This document shows positions 16,471-25,196 of a DNA stretch of 29,572 bases, one piece after another. The position numbers and the translations under genes were made by a program. The notes beneath the pieces are model-generated. The model saw only the letters and a program-made list of their open reading frames with translations, was not told the DNA's origin and did no database searches. Within the stretch, counting starts at the first letter, position 1; each line of letters opens with the position of its first letter. The stretch is from Christensenella sp. UBA3944 (GTDB lineage: Bacteria > Bacillota > Clostridia > Christensenellales > DTU072): the NCBI GenBank assembly GCA_002385605.1, contig DGDU01000021.1, positions 1 through 29,572 on the forward strand, in the 5' to 3' direction.

Positions 16471-16508
16471 GGCTGTATCGCGCCGGGATATTCTGGCGCG
16501 ATATGGCC
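16471..16508. other. Strong hairpin before the ABC transporter genes
   Basis: TATCGCGCC (16476-16484) pairs with GGCGCGATA (16495-16503) around a 10-base loop, extended by GGC/GCC outside a TG/TG mismatch. On the + strand no T run follows, while on the - strand TTTTTG follows. No leftward gene nearby needs a terminator, so it may end or process the Rad50-like transcript or act as a leader element. It starts 41 bases after that gene's stop and ends 26 bases before the ABC ATPase start. Confidence 0.6.
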
Positions 16509-16533
16509 TCAAAAATTAATAAGAGGAGATACA

Positions 16534-17520
16534 ATGGCCGCTGTTTTGGAAGTTAAAAACCTTACGAAGGTTTATCCGCGAAAAGGGCACAAAGATGGGC
16601 TGACTGCCGTAAACGATGTGTCCTTCCGGGTGAACGAGGGGGAGATTGTCGGGTTTATAGGGCCCAACGGCGCGGGCAAGACAACTACCATCAAGATGAT
16701 TGCCGGGCTTGCCAGGCCCACCGCCGGCGAGGTGTTTATCTGCGGGCACTCGGTTACCCGTGACAGGGTGAACGCCATGAAGCATGTGGGAGGCGTCATA
16801 GAAACCCCCGATATGTACCCCGATATGTCGGGGCTTAAAAACCTTAATTACCTTGTTTCGCTTCACCCGAAGGAAACAATGTTAGATCCCTCTGACGAGA
16901 GGTTTTCCACCGTATCCAAAAAAGAGCTGGACGCGCAGAGGGTGGAGGATGTGCTCAAGATGGTCGGGCTTTGGGACAGAAGGGGCGACCAGGTGAGGAA
17001 GTACTCTTTGGGCATGAAGCAAAGGCTGGGCATAGCGCAGGCGCTTCTTAGCAAGCCCAAACTTCTTATTCTGGACGAGCCCGCAAACGGCTTAGACCCC
17101 GCGGGAATCAAGTATATAAGGGAGCTTCTTCGCCGCCTTGCCGACACATATAAGATAGGCATGCTTGTTTCCAGCCATCAGCTAAGCGAGCTTCAGCTTA
17201 TGTGCGACAGGGTTATTATCATAAACAACGGAAAGATTATTGCCGAGAGGCGCATGGACGAGCTTTCCGCGGGCGAGTATAAGGGAGGGGCAAGGATAAT
17301 TATCCGCGTCGACAGGCCCGCCGAAGCCGCCGCTTTGCTTAAAGAAAAGCTGGAAATCCAAGCCGAGGTTATAGGGGAAGAGCTTCGCGCGACGACATCC
17401 GCCGAAACTGCCGTAATAACCAAAGAGCTTGTTCTGGGCGGCTTTAATGTGTACGGCATCACGAGAGAGGAGATAAGGCTCGAGGATGTCTTTATAGACG
17501 CTACGGGGGAGGGCAGATAG
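16534..17520 (+). CDS. ABC transporter ATP-binding protein
   Basis: The ATPase of an ABC-2 type exporter, of the drug/bacteriocin-resistance type (CcmA/BcrA-like). 328 residues. Walker A GPNGAGKT (43-50), signature YSLGMKQR (157-164), Walker B LLILDE (177-182) and H-loop His215 are all intact. Between Walker A and the signature there is an unusually long charged stretch (about 108-138). The C-terminal 90 residues form an extra domain of the sort found in this exporter group. AGAGGAG precedes the ATG. The permease gene starts on the very next base after the stop. The substrate is unknown. Confidence 0.92.
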   Translation: MAAVLEVKNLTKVYPRKGHKDGLTAVNDVSFRVNEGEIVGFIGPNGAGKTTTIKMIAGLARPTAGEVFICGHSVTRDRVNAMKHVGGVIETPDMYPDMSGLKNLNYLVSLHPKETMLDPSDERFSTVSKKELDAQRVEDVLKMVGLWDRRGDQVRKYSLGMKQRLGIAQALLSKPKLLILDEPANGLDPAGIKYIRELLRRLADTYKIGMLVSSHQLSELQLMCDRVIIINNGKIIAERRMDELSAGEYKGGARIIIRVDRPAEAAALLKEKLEIQAEVIGEELRATTSAETAVITKELVLGGFNVYGITREEIRLEDVFIDATGEGR

Positions 17521-18600
17521 ATGTTTGGAAAACTGTATGCGGGCGAACTTAAAAAGATGTTCAGCCTTAAGACCGCTCTCATAATGATAGCTATTTTTAT
17601 ATTCGGCTTTGCCGTAATTACCATAGCTTTAAATTCATTTAAGGACCTGACGGTAGGCGCGATCGAGACCGACGGGCCCGAGGTGGATATTTCGATATGG
17701 GAAACCTTCAAGAGAAACATAAGCGAGGAGCAGGCAAAGGCCGAGCTAAATGTGCTTAAGGCGCAGCTTAAAGAGCTGGAAAAAGAAAAAAAGGATAAGG
17801 GCTTTACCTATTATATGGGCTTCCTTGCGGGCACCGACGGCATTTATAACTGCAAGAGCCAGATAGCCGTATATAAGTATATAATCGATAACGGGCTGTA
17901 CAATCAGGATTTGTATTTTTATGATTCGGCGGTGTTCGCCATAGGCGGGCTGATTGACGAGAGCGCGACATCCTTTGCCTCTATGATGCTTGGCGTGTTT
18001 GCCTTTTTGCTTTCGGTGTACGCCCTGATAATCGGCTCGGGCGCATACGCCAACGAAATGCAGAACGGGACCCTGAAAATACTGCTTCTGAAGCCCATAA
18101 CGAGAAATCAGCTGACATTGGCAAAACTTCTGGCCATGCTAACCATAGTCGTCGCGGCTGTTATGGCGGTGTTTGTGTTAATAACGGCGTTCAGCTATAT
18201 TGCCTACGACGACCCGCTGGATACCATGTACTATGTGTTTAACGCCTCGAGCGTGTTTAAGGCGCCCGTATCCTTCCCGCTGTTTCTTGCCTGGCTGGAT
18301 TTGCTGCTCGGCTCGCTGGCGTTCGGCATAATGGCCTTCTTCTTCGGCACCCTTATGAAGAAGAGGGTGTTCGGGTTTGTGTTTCCCTACGCATTCAATT
18401 TCGCGGCGACCATTGCCTCGTTGATAGGTATAGGCAGGTTCTGGATTACCAACACCGTGGCCTGGAGCGGCTTTTTCGGCATGGGCTCGGGGATTAGCAC
18501 AGGAAGTAACTTCTTTATTAGTATGCCTTTGGCGATAGTCTACTTCGGCGGCATGATCGCGCTGTCGTTTGTGGTGTTTAACAGGCGTGATGTGGCGTGA
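17521..18600 (+). CDS. ABC-2 type transporter permease
   Basis: The membrane partner of the preceding ATPase. 359 residues with one helix near the N-terminus (about 18-37), a large extracytoplasmic domain of about 115 residues that includes a charged helical segment (KAELNVLKAQLKELEKEK, about 75-92), then five helices around 155-175, 205-228, 255-277, 285-305 and 335-353. The ANEMQNGTLKILLLKPITRNQ stretch, a cytoplasmic coupling segment after helix 2, is typical of ABC-2 permeases. It follows the ATPase gene with no gap, and the next gene begins within a few bases, so the three are one unit. Confidence 0.9.
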   Translation: MFGKLYAGELKKMFSLKTALIMIAIFIFGFAVITIALNSFKDLTVGAIETDGPEVDISIWETFKRNISEEQAKAELNVLKAQLKELEKEKKDKGFTYYMGFLAGTDGIYNCKSQIAVYKYIIDNGLYNQDLYFYDSAVFAIGGLIDESATSFASMMLGVFAFLLSVYALIIGSGAYANEMQNGTLKILLLKPITRNQLTLAKLLAMLTIVVAAVMAVFVLITAFSYIAYDDPLDTMYYVFNASSVFKAPVSFPLFLAWLDLLLGSLAFGIMAFFFGTLMKKRVFGFVFPYAFNFAATIASLIGIGRFWITNTVAWSGFFGMGSGISTGSNFFISMPLAIVYFGGMIALSFVVFNRRDVA

Positions 18601-18606
18601 TTGAGC

Positions 18607-19173
18607 ATGAAGTTTTCTACTAAAGCGATAACAAGGGCCGCCTTAATCGGAGTGGTGTATTATGTGGCGACTGTTGCAATCCCAGCGATTTCTTACGGGG
18701 TGCTTCAGTTTCGGATCGGCGAGGCGCTTACCCTTCTGCCCCTCGTGTTTCCCGAATCTGTAATAGGGCTTACGATAGGCTGCCTGCTCGCGAATATCTT
18801 TTCGCCTTTCGGGTGGGCGGATATTGTGTTCGGCTCGCTGGCGACCCTTATCGCGGGGCTGCTTACGGCGATTATAGGCAAAAAGCTGAAGCTTGAAAGC
18901 TCGGATATCAAACCGCTTCCCGACGCGCCCGCGGGGGCCAAGCCTAAAACGGCAAAGCTTATCATAAAATGTATCATCGGCGCGCTTCCGCCCATTCTCG
19001 TTAACGCCTTCATGCTTCCGCTGGTGTGGTACCTTATGGGGTTTGAGGAGGTCTACTGGATAAACGCCGCCCTTATGCTTGCCACCCAATCGGGTACGAT
19101 TTTAGTGATAGGCACGGCAATCATAGTCGCCCTGCAAAAGGCGGGGCTGCTTGAAAAATCGAAATTGTATTGA
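18607..19173 (+). CDS. queT: QueT-family transporter (ECF substrate-binding subunit)
   Basis: A membrane protein of the QueT family, S components of energy-coupling-factor transporters thought to import queuosine precursors. 188 residues from ATG 18607. The FRIGEALTLLPLVFPESVIGLTIGC block and the following ANIFSPFGWADIVFGSLATL stretch are typical of the family. Five or so hydrophobic helices are visible, with a charged Pro/Ala-rich loop (about 98-117). No ECF ATPase or T subunit lies here, so it would share a module encoded elsewhere. TTG 18601, directly after the permease stop, is an alternative start adding two residues. No preQ1-type element precedes it; expression probably depends on the ABC genes. 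Confidence 0.8.
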   Translation: MKFSTKAITRAALIGVVYYVATVAIPAISYGVLQFRIGEALTLLPLVFPESVIGLTIGCLLANIFSPFGWADIVFGSLATLIAGLLTAIIGKKLKLESSDIKPLPDAPAGAKPKTAKLIIKCIIGALPPILVNAFMLPLVWYLMGFEEVYWINAALMLATQSGTILVIGTAIIVALQKAGLLEKSKLY

Positions 19174-19198
19174 CAATTTCGGCATAGTATAATATAAT
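19170..19198 (+). promoter_or_regulatory. Strong promoter of the greA-lysS unit
   Basis: A perfect TTGACA (19170-19175), a 17-base spacer and TATAAT (19193-19198). The -35 element overlaps the stop codon of queT. Expected start near 19205, a leader of about 50 bases. Confidence 0.85.
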
Positions 19199-19253
19199 TT
19201 GTAGCTAATTAATTACCCATAATATACCAAGCTCTTTTTGAGCAGGAGGAAAC

Positions 19254-19727
19254 ATGGAAAAAACCATACCGCTGACACAACAAAAGTATGACGAGCTCAC
19301 ACAAAAGCTGAGGTATCTCGAAACCGTAAAGCGCACCGAGGTTTCGGAAGCCATTAAAGCCGCCAAAGAGTTCGGCGATCTCAGCGAGAACGCGGAGTAC
19401 AGCGCCGCCAAAGACGCTCAGGAAAAGCTTGAGATAGAAATCGCAAAACTATCCGAAATTCTCGCCAAGGCATACCCCATCGATGTCAGCCTTCTTAACA
19501 ACAAAACTGTCGCCGTGGGCAACTATGTTACCGTCCTCGATATGGAATTCGACGAGGAAATAAAGTATCAGATAGTTAGCAGCTACGAGGCGAGCAGCAG
19601 CGAAAACAAAATAAGCGACCAAAGCCCCATCGGCAAGGCGCTTATCGGAAGGTCTAAGGGCGAGGTTGTGATTTCCAAGACGCCCGGCGGCTCCTTACAG
19701 TTTAAAATTCTTGACATAAGCAAATAA
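19254..19727 (+). CDS. greA: Transcription elongation factor GreA
   Basis: Rescues stalled RNA polymerase by stimulating cleavage of the backtracked transcript. 157 residues, the normal size. The N-terminal coiled coil has the tip sequence EFGDLSENAEYSAAKD (38-53), with the Asp-Leu-Ser-Glu residues that act in the polymerase channel. The C-terminal FKBP-like domain contains SPIGKALIGRSKGE. The AGGAGG ribosome binding site sits 5 bases before the ATG. Immediately followed by lysS, a neighbour pair common in Bacillota. Confidence 0.96.
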   Translation: MEKTIPLTQQKYDELTQKLRYLETVKRTEVSEAIKAAKEFGDLSENAEYSAAKDAQEKLEIEIAKLSEILAKAYPIDVSLLNNKTVAVGNYVTVLDMEFDEEIKYQIVSSYEASSSENKISDQSPIGKALIGRSKGEVVISKTPGGSLQFKILDISK

Positions 19728-19739
19728 ATAGGTTGACAA

Positions 19740-21236
19740 ATGGCTGAGGATCTTAGAACAAACATCGTCGAACAGGAAGAGGACATCAACGAAATTATTG
19801 CGGTGCGCCGCGAAAAACTCGCTAAGCTTAAGGCGGAGGGCAAAGACCCCTTCGCCATAACCAAATTCAATAAAGACGCCGACGCCGCGGATATCCTTAA
19901 CAATTACCCCGCCTACGAAGGCAAAATCGTGCACATAGCTGGGCGCATAATGAGCCGCCGTATAATGGGCAAGGCAAGCTTTTGCCACATTCAGGACGGC
20001 ACAAGCCTCATACAGCTTTACTTCCGCATAGACGCCATAGGCGAAGAGAAGTACGAGGAATTCAAGAAGCTGGACATAGGCGACATCATAGGCATAGAGG
20101 GCGAGGTATTCACCACCCACAAGGGCGAAAAGAGCGTAAAGGTGGACGATTATATCCTCCTTACCAAATCCCTGCTTCCCCTGCCCGAAAAATATCACGG
20201 GCTTAAGGATACCGACCTGCGCTACCGCCAGCGCTACCTTGACCTTATAATGAATCCCGAGGTAAGGGATACATTTATAAAGAGGTCCAAGATTATAACG
20301 GCGATAAGAAGGTATCTGGAAAACCTCGGTTTTATCGAGGTGGAAACGCCCATACTTAATACCATTCTGGGCGGCGCCAACGCCAGGCCGTTTATAACCC
20401 ACCACAATACCCTCGATATCGATATGTATTTAAGGATAGCCCCGGAGCTTTACCTCAAGAGGCTTATTGTTGGCGGCTTCCTTAAGGTGTACGAGATGGG
20501 AAGGCTGTTCCGCAACGAGGGTATGAGCATAAAACACAACCCCGAGTTTACAAGCATCGAGTTGTACCAGGCCTACGCCGACTACAACGATATGATGGAT
20601 ATAACCGAAGAGCTGTTTAAGTACTGCGCCAACGAAGTTCTGGGCACAACCGAGATAACCTATCAGGGCACGCCCATAAGCCTAGGCGGCAAGTGGCGCA
20701 GGGTGACGATGGCAGACCTAATTAAAGAGCATACGGGCATAGACTTCTACGCCCACTCTATGGAAGAGATTCGCGCCAAAGCCGAGGCAATCGGGGTAGA
20801 AATTCCCGAGGGCATGAGCTGGGGCAACGCCATGTATACCATCTTCGACCAGAAGATAGAAGAGCACCTCATACAGCCCACCTTTGTTATAGATTACCCC
20901 GTAGAGGTAAGCCCCCTCGCGAAGCGCAAACCCTCCGACCCCAGGCTTGTAGAAAGGTTCGAGTTCTTTATCTACGCCCGCGAGATGGGCAACGCATTCA
21001 GCGAGCTTAACGACCCCATCGACCAGAAGGCAAGGTTCGAGGAGCAGGTTAAGGCGAGAGCCGCCGGCGACGAGGAAGCCCAGATGATGGACGAGGACTA
21101 TGTAAACGCTCTCGAATACGGGCTGCCGCCCACAGGCGGGTTGGGGATAGGCATAGACCGTATGGTTATGCTGTTTACGGACAGCTACTCCATAAGGGAT
21201 GTCCTCCTGTTCCCCACAATGAAACCAAAGGCATAG
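19740..21236 (+). CDS. lysS: Lysyl-tRNA synthetase, class II
   Basis: Charges tRNA-Lys. 498 residues. An N-terminal OB-fold anticodon-binding domain (about 60-160), then the class II catalytic core with motif 1 around 190-215 (VETPILN), motif 2 FRNEGMSIKHNPEFTSIE and motif 3 GGLGIGIDRMVM. It starts 12 bases after greA, with only a weak AGGTTGA ribosome binding site, so it may rely on coupling to greA. The next gene starts on the base after its stop. Confidence 0.97.
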   Translation: MAEDLRTNIVEQEEDINEIIAVRREKLAKLKAEGKDPFAITKFNKDADAADILNNYPAYEGKIVHIAGRIMSRRIMGKASFCHIQDGTSLIQLYFRIDAIGEEKYEEFKKLDIGDIIGIEGEVFTTHKGEKSVKVDDYILLTKSLLPLPEKYHGLKDTDLRYRQRYLDLIMNPEVRDTFIKRSKIITAIRRYLENLGFIEVETPILNTILGGANARPFITHHNTLDIDMYLRIAPELYLKRLIVGGFLKVYEMGRLFRNEGMSIKHNPEFTSIELYQAYADYNDMMDITEELFKYCANEVLGTTEITYQGTPISLGGKWRRVTMADLIKEHTGIDFYAHSMEEIRAKAEAIGVEIPEGMSWGNAMYTIFDQKIEEHLIQPTFVIDYPVEVSPLAKRKPSDPRLVERFEFFIYAREMGNAFSELNDPIDQKARFEEQVKARAAGDEEAQMMDEDYVNALEYGLPPTGGLGIGIDRMVMLFTDSYSIRDVLLFPTMKPKA

Positions 21237-22481
21237 ATGAAAACGCCTCTAAACGACGCCGTAAAGAAATATTTGAATCATACTTCGTTTCATACCCCCG
21301 CTCATTGCGGGGTTATTTCGCTTACGGATATTACCGAGCTATCTTACAGCGGCAACCTTTTCGCCGGCGGCGGGGTGATACAGGAGAGCGAAAGGCTGGT
21401 ATCCGAAGCCTACGGCGCGGAGCAAACCTTCTTTGTGACTTCGGGCGCGACAACCGCCTTGCACGCCGCTATGGCGGTGTTTGAGGGCGAATGTGTTTTG
21501 GTTTTCGGCAGCGCCCATAAGTCGGTGTTTTCGGGGCTGAGGCTGTTCGCGGGAAGCGGATATTACATGAACGATATAGAAGGGCTTGAGGGCGCTTTGA
21601 GGGATATTAAGCCCTCGGCTTTGGTCGTGACTTCTCCCGATTATTTCGGCAATACCCTCGATCTGGAATATATAAAAGGGCTTTGCGAGAGTTGCGGGGC
21701 GGCGCTTATAGTAGACGCCGCGCACGGCTCGCACTTTGCTTTTTGTGACAGATTGCCCGTTTCGGCGACCGGATACGGCGATTTGGTTATCCATTCGTTG
21801 CACAAGACCATGCCCGTGATGACGGGCGGGGCGCTTCTGCATTGTAAAAGAGAGTACGCCGAAAGGGCTGCATTTGCCCTCAGCGAGATACATACCACCA
21901 GCCCCTCTTACCCCGTTATGTTGAGCATAGAGTCCGCCGTGGCAGTTATGTCGGAGGAAGGCGGGAAGCTGTGGCGCGGCGTCATAGATAAGGTCGCGGG
22001 GTTCGCAAAGGCTTTGCCGTCGCCTTATGAGGTAGTAAAAACCGACGACCCGACAAGGCTTGTTATAGCTTCGCCGTATGACGGGGCCGAGGTTTGCGCC
22101 GAGCTTGAGAGGCGGGGCATCTTCGCCGAAATGAGCTACCAAAACAAGGAGGTGTTTATCGTTAACCCGTATAACGCCGATAAGCTGCATTTGCTTGGCG
22201 GGGCGCTTTCGGAGATAAAGGGGTTAAAGGAATATAACGAGGCAACAGCCCCTCCGATTTATAAAGCCCCTCGGAAACTGTTATTGAAAGCAAGTTATGA
22301 GCTTGCCGCGGCGGGGGGCGCCGCTGGCAGGGTGTTATACAGAGAAATAGGGTATTATCCTCCGGGTGTGCCGCTTTACCTTCCCGGGCAAGAGCTGGAT
22401 GAGCGTGACGCCGCCTTTTTGCAGTCTAAGGGCAAAATGCTTTTCGGTCTTGATAACGGGCGGGTTTATGTGGTATCATAA
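21237..22481 (+). CDS. Orn/Lys/Arg decarboxylase-type PLP enzyme (YaaO-like)
   Basis: A fold-type I PLP enzyme similar to Bacillus YaaO and the arginine/lysine/ornithine decarboxylases. 414 residues, shorter than the usual 470-490, mainly through a compact N-terminal segment (FHTPAH is kept, the following Gly/Lys loop is short). The PLP-binding Lys190 is in HSLHKTMPVMTGG, the cofactor-ring Asp160 in IVDAAHG, and VTSGATTALHAA binds phosphate. Its place before tmk matches yaaO in Bacillus. The exact substrate is not known for these short forms. It begins directly after the lysS stop, with no gap, implying translational coupling. Confidence 0.87.
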   Translation: MKTPLNDAVKKYLNHTSFHTPAHCGVISLTDITELSYSGNLFAGGGVIQESERLVSEAYGAEQTFFVTSGATTALHAAMAVFEGECVLVFGSAHKSVFSGLRLFAGSGYYMNDIEGLEGALRDIKPSALVVTSPDYFGNTLDLEYIKGLCESCGAALIVDAAHGSHFAFCDRLPVSATGYGDLVIHSLHKTMPVMTGGALLHCKREYAERAAFALSEIHTTSPSYPVMLSIESAVAVMSEEGGKLWRGVIDKVAGFAKALPSPYEVVKTDDPTRLVIASPYDGAEVCAELERRGIFAEMSYQNKEVFIVNPYNADKLHLLGGALSEIKGLKEYNEATAPPIYKAPRKLLLKASYELAAAGGAAGRVLYREIGYYPPGVPLYLPGQELDERDAAFLQSKGKMLFGLDNGRVYVVS

Positions 22482-22624
22482 ATTGAAGTCCTGTCGGACG
22501 AAAAACTGGCGGGATAACTTGGAGCGATAAATACCGATAGAGATAGATTTTCGGAAATTTAATATTTTTGAATTTGATTGCCCAATCTTTCTTTACGCGG
22601 GTTTATCGGTGACGGAGGTTTGCC
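22482..22624 (+). other. Gap before tmk with no clear promoter
   Basis: 143 AT-rich bases with a small hairpin GTCC-TGTC-GGAC (22488-22499) right after the decarboxylase gene and a longer-range match (ACCGATA near 22530, TATCGGT near 22606). I see no good -35/-10 pair. It breaks up an otherwise packed cluster and may hold a weak promoter or an RNA structure. Confidence 0.4.
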
Positions 22625-23248
22625 GTGCGCGGTAAATTCATTACATTCGAGGGCTGCGAAGGCGTGGGGAAGTCAACCCAACTCAGGCTCTTAAAGGATT
22701 ATCTGGAAAAAACATCACAGCCCGCCATCTTCACGAGGGAGCCGGGCGGCACCGAGGTCGCCGAAACGGTAAGGAGCCTTATCCTTAACAGCGGGTTTGA
22801 GATTTCGCCTTTGGTCGAGGCGTACCTTTTTGCTTCGGCGCGCGCCGACCACATCGAAAAGGTAATAAAGCCTGCTCTCGAGAGAGGGGAAATTGTTATC
22901 TGCGACAGGTTTTTGGACAGCAGCATTGCCTATCAGGGCTTCGCGAGAGGCTTAGGAGTAGAGAAGGTTTTGGATATAAACAGGGAAGCGGTTGCGGGCT
23001 GCATGCCCGACTGCACCATCTTTATAGATATGCACCCCGCCATGTCATGGCGCAAGCAAAACGGCAAAACCGTGGCCAACGACCGCATCGAAAACGAAAG
23101 CCGCGAGTTTCACGACAAGGTTTATTCGGGTTTCAAGGAGATGGCGGCAAGGGAAAGCCGTTTTGTGCCTATAATACCCAGCGCCGACAAGCTGGAGACT
23201 CACGCAAAAATAATTGCGGCGCTTAAGGAAAGAGGGATAATAGCCTAA
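22625..23248 (+). CDS. tmk: Thymidylate kinase
   Basis: Phosphorylates dTMP to dTDP. 207 residues. P-loop GCEGVGKS near the N-terminus, the TREPGGT motif for dTMP binding, the DRFLDSSIAYQG segment and a LID region around 140-155 are present. Starts at GTG 22625 with a GGAGG ribosome binding site. The stop codon shares its last base with the holB start. Confidence 0.95.
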   Translation: MRGKFITFEGCEGVGKSTQLRLLKDYLEKTSQPAIFTREPGGTEVAETVRSLILNSGFEISPLVEAYLFASARADHIEKVIKPALERGEIVICDRFLDSSIAYQGFARGLGVEKVLDINREAVAGCMPDCTIFIDMHPAMSWRKQNGKTVANDRIENESREFHDKVYSGFKEMAARESRFVPIIPSADKLETHAKIIAALKERGIIA

Positions 23249-24213
23249 TGCTCGACAGGCTCATAAAGGAAAGCGGCGAATATAAAAGTTTTGTCACCCG
23301 CGAAAGGGACAACCTCTCGCACGCTTACCTTGTGTTGGGCGCCGATACCGCGGTGAGGCAGATTTATATAAAAATGCTTGCCGAAAACATACTTTGCGGC
23401 GAAAAGGGTTGCGGCGAGTGCCGCGTCTGCCAGAAGGTCTGGGCGGAGAGCCACCCCGACATAAAGGTCCTTAATAAGGAAGAAAAGGTGAAGGTAGACG
23501 ATATCGAAAAGTTTATAGACGATGTTTACCTTAAGCCCTGGGAAAGCGACATCAAGCTGTATTTTATAGATAACGCTGAGAATCTAAACCCCGCCGTGCA
23601 GAACAAGCTCCTTAAAATTTACGAGGAGCCGCCCAAAAGCGTGGTTATATTTTTGCTCGCGGGAAGCCAGGGCATGCTGCTTCCCACCATAGTTTCGAGG
23701 GCCAAAAAGATTTACCTTCCCTCCTTTTCGCCCAAGCAAATCTATGATGAGCTTGTGGGCGAGGGGTACCCCGCCAGGACGGCGGAGACCGCCTCGGCGC
23801 TGTCGGGCGGAAGGTTCGACAGGGCTTACCTGTTTGCCTCGGACGAGGGGCACAGCGCGCTGTATGAGGCCTGCTTCGATACCCTCTTAAAATGCAAAAC
23901 CTCCAAAGATATACCACTTTTTACGGGAAAGGCGATGTTTTCCAAAGAAAACCTGCCCGCAACGCTTGATATATTGGAGGTTATACTTTACGATGTAATG
24001 GGAATAGTGTCGGGAAGCGGGAATCCGCTGGCGGCGCACAACCGTGAATATGACTTACGGGAGATAAGTAAGGGTTTCAGCCCCGGCGGGGCGGCAATGG
24101 CCCTTCTCTCCCTGAACAAAGCCCGAAGGATGCTTGCCTCTTATGTTTCGGCGGCGGGCATAGCGGACACAATCTTATTTGAAATATTGGAGGCTAAATA
24201 CAAATGGCAATAG
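23248..24213 (+). CDS. holB: DNA polymerase III delta' subunit
   Basis: A clamp-loader subunit. 321 residues. A zinc-binding set Cys50, Cys55, Cys58, Cys61, then KLYFIDNAENLNPAVQNKLLKIYEEPP, the characteristic Walker-B-like and sensor region of delta'. The P-loop position reads GADTAVRQ (31-38) without Gly-Lys-Thr, and the usual SRC motif reads SRA. Loss of ATP binding is known in delta' subunits such as that of E. coli, so this is compatible with function. Overlaps tmk by 1 base and ricT by 10 bases. In Bacillus yaaQ and yaaR lie between tmk and holB; here they are missing. Confidence 0.93.
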   Translation: MLDRLIKESGEYKSFVTRERDNLSHAYLVLGADTAVRQIYIKMLAENILCGEKGCGECRVCQKVWAESHPDIKVLNKEEKVKVDDIEKFIDDVYLKPWESDIKLYFIDNAENLNPAVQNKLLKIYEEPPKSVVIFLLAGSQGMLLPTIVSRAKKIYLPSFSPKQIYDELVGEGYPARTAETASALSGGRFDRAYLFASDEGHSALYEACFDTLLKCKTSKDIPLFTGKAMFSKENLPATLDILEVILYDVMGIVSGSGNPLAAHNREYDLREISKGFSPGGAAMALLSLNKARRMLASYVSAAGIADTILFEILEAKYKWQ

Positions 24214-25085
24214 TAGTGGGAATTAAGTTCCGCACAGGACAAAAGATATATTATTTCGACCCTAACGGTATAGAGTTCAAAGAGGGCGATAACGCCGTCG
24301 TCGAGACGGCGCGCGGCGTCGAGTTCGGCAAAGTCGTTTTCGGCAACAAAGAGGTAAAGGAAAGCGAGACCGTCCAGCCCCTGAAGCCCGTAATCCGCAA
24401 GGCGACGCCCAAGGATATCGAGCAACACGAGAAAAACCTCGCCGAGAGGGAGCGGATTATCGGCATAGCCGTCGAGAAGGTTAACGCGCGCAACCTTCCC
24501 ATGAAGATCGTGGACGCCGAGTACACCTTCGACCGCGCCAAGGTTATCATATACTTTACGGCGGAGTCGCGCATAGACTTCCGCGAATTGGTAAAAGAGC
24601 TCGCCTCGGTGTTCCACCTGCGCATAGAGTTAAGGCAGATATACGAGCGCGAGGATATCAAGCTGCGCGGAGCGCTTGCTCCCTGCGGCAGGCCGTGCTG
24701 CTGCACCACCTTCCTGCAGGATTACGAAAAGGTGAGCATAAAGATGGCAAAGCTGCAAGGGCTTTCACTTAGCCCCAACAAGATTAGCGGCTACTGCGGG
24801 AAGCTGATGTGCTGCCTGCGCTACGAAAACGAATACTATCAGGAAACCGCCAAGAAGATGCCCAAGATAGGCTCGGTGGTGACTACCCCCGAAGGAAAGG
24901 GCACGGCCGTGGGCGTGGATTTTTTAAGGTGCCAGGTTAAGATAAGATTCGAGGGCGAGGACGGCGGCGTCGAAATTAAGAACTACCCCCTATGCAAACT
25001 CATCGTCGACAAAGAGCAGCTGATAGACGATATCAAGGCCGAAATCGAGGACGAAGCCTTCTCCGATAAGGAAGGGCAAGATTAG
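24204..25085 (+). CDS. ricT: RicT/YaaT, PSP1-domain regulator of RNA processing
   Basis: A member of the RicA-RicF-RicT iron-sulfur complex, which in Bacillus assists RNase Y in mRNA processing. 293 residues. The PSP1 domain spans about 60-150. Cys161 and Cys165-167 (PCGRPCCC) and Cys198, Cys203, Cys204 (GYCGKLMCC) are the conserved Cys cluster of the family. The C-terminal 90 residues are a beta-rich domain ending in an acidic tail. The ATG lies inside holB. A weak hairpin with a T run follows. Confidence 0.94.
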   Translation: MAIVVGIKFRTGQKIYYFDPNGIEFKEGDNAVVETARGVEFGKVVFGNKEVKESETVQPLKPVIRKATPKDIEQHEKNLAERERIIGIAVEKVNARNLPMKIVDAEYTFDRAKVIIYFTAESRIDFRELVKELASVFHLRIELRQIYEREDIKLRGALAPCGRPCCCTTFLQDYEKVSIKMAKLQGLSLSPNKISGYCGKLMCCLRYENEYYQETAKKMPKIGSVVTTPEGKGTAVGVDFLRCQVKIRFEGEDGGVEIKNYPLCKLIVDKEQLIDDIKAEIEDEAFSDKEGQD

Positions 25086-25098
25086 CCAAAAAAGAGTG

Positions 25099-25115
25099 AG
25101 CCCGTCGGCTTTTTC
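25099..25115 (+). terminator. Weak terminator after ricT
   Basis: A four-base-pair stem AGCC/GGCT with a CGTC loop followed by TTTTCT. Short, so partial termination at best. Confidence 0.4.
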
Positions 25116-25117
25116 TA

Positions 25118-25147
25118 TTGACAAAATCGCCCGTTCGGTGCTAAAAT
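25118..25147 (+). promoter_or_regulatory. Ferredoxin promoter
   Basis: TTGACA (25118-25123), an 18-base spacer and TAAAAT (25142-25147), about 50 bases before the ferredoxin ATG. Confidence 0.65.
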
Positions 25148-25196
25148 ACTCATAGCTTTTAAAAAGAAAGCATAACATTTCATAAGGAGAGATAAA

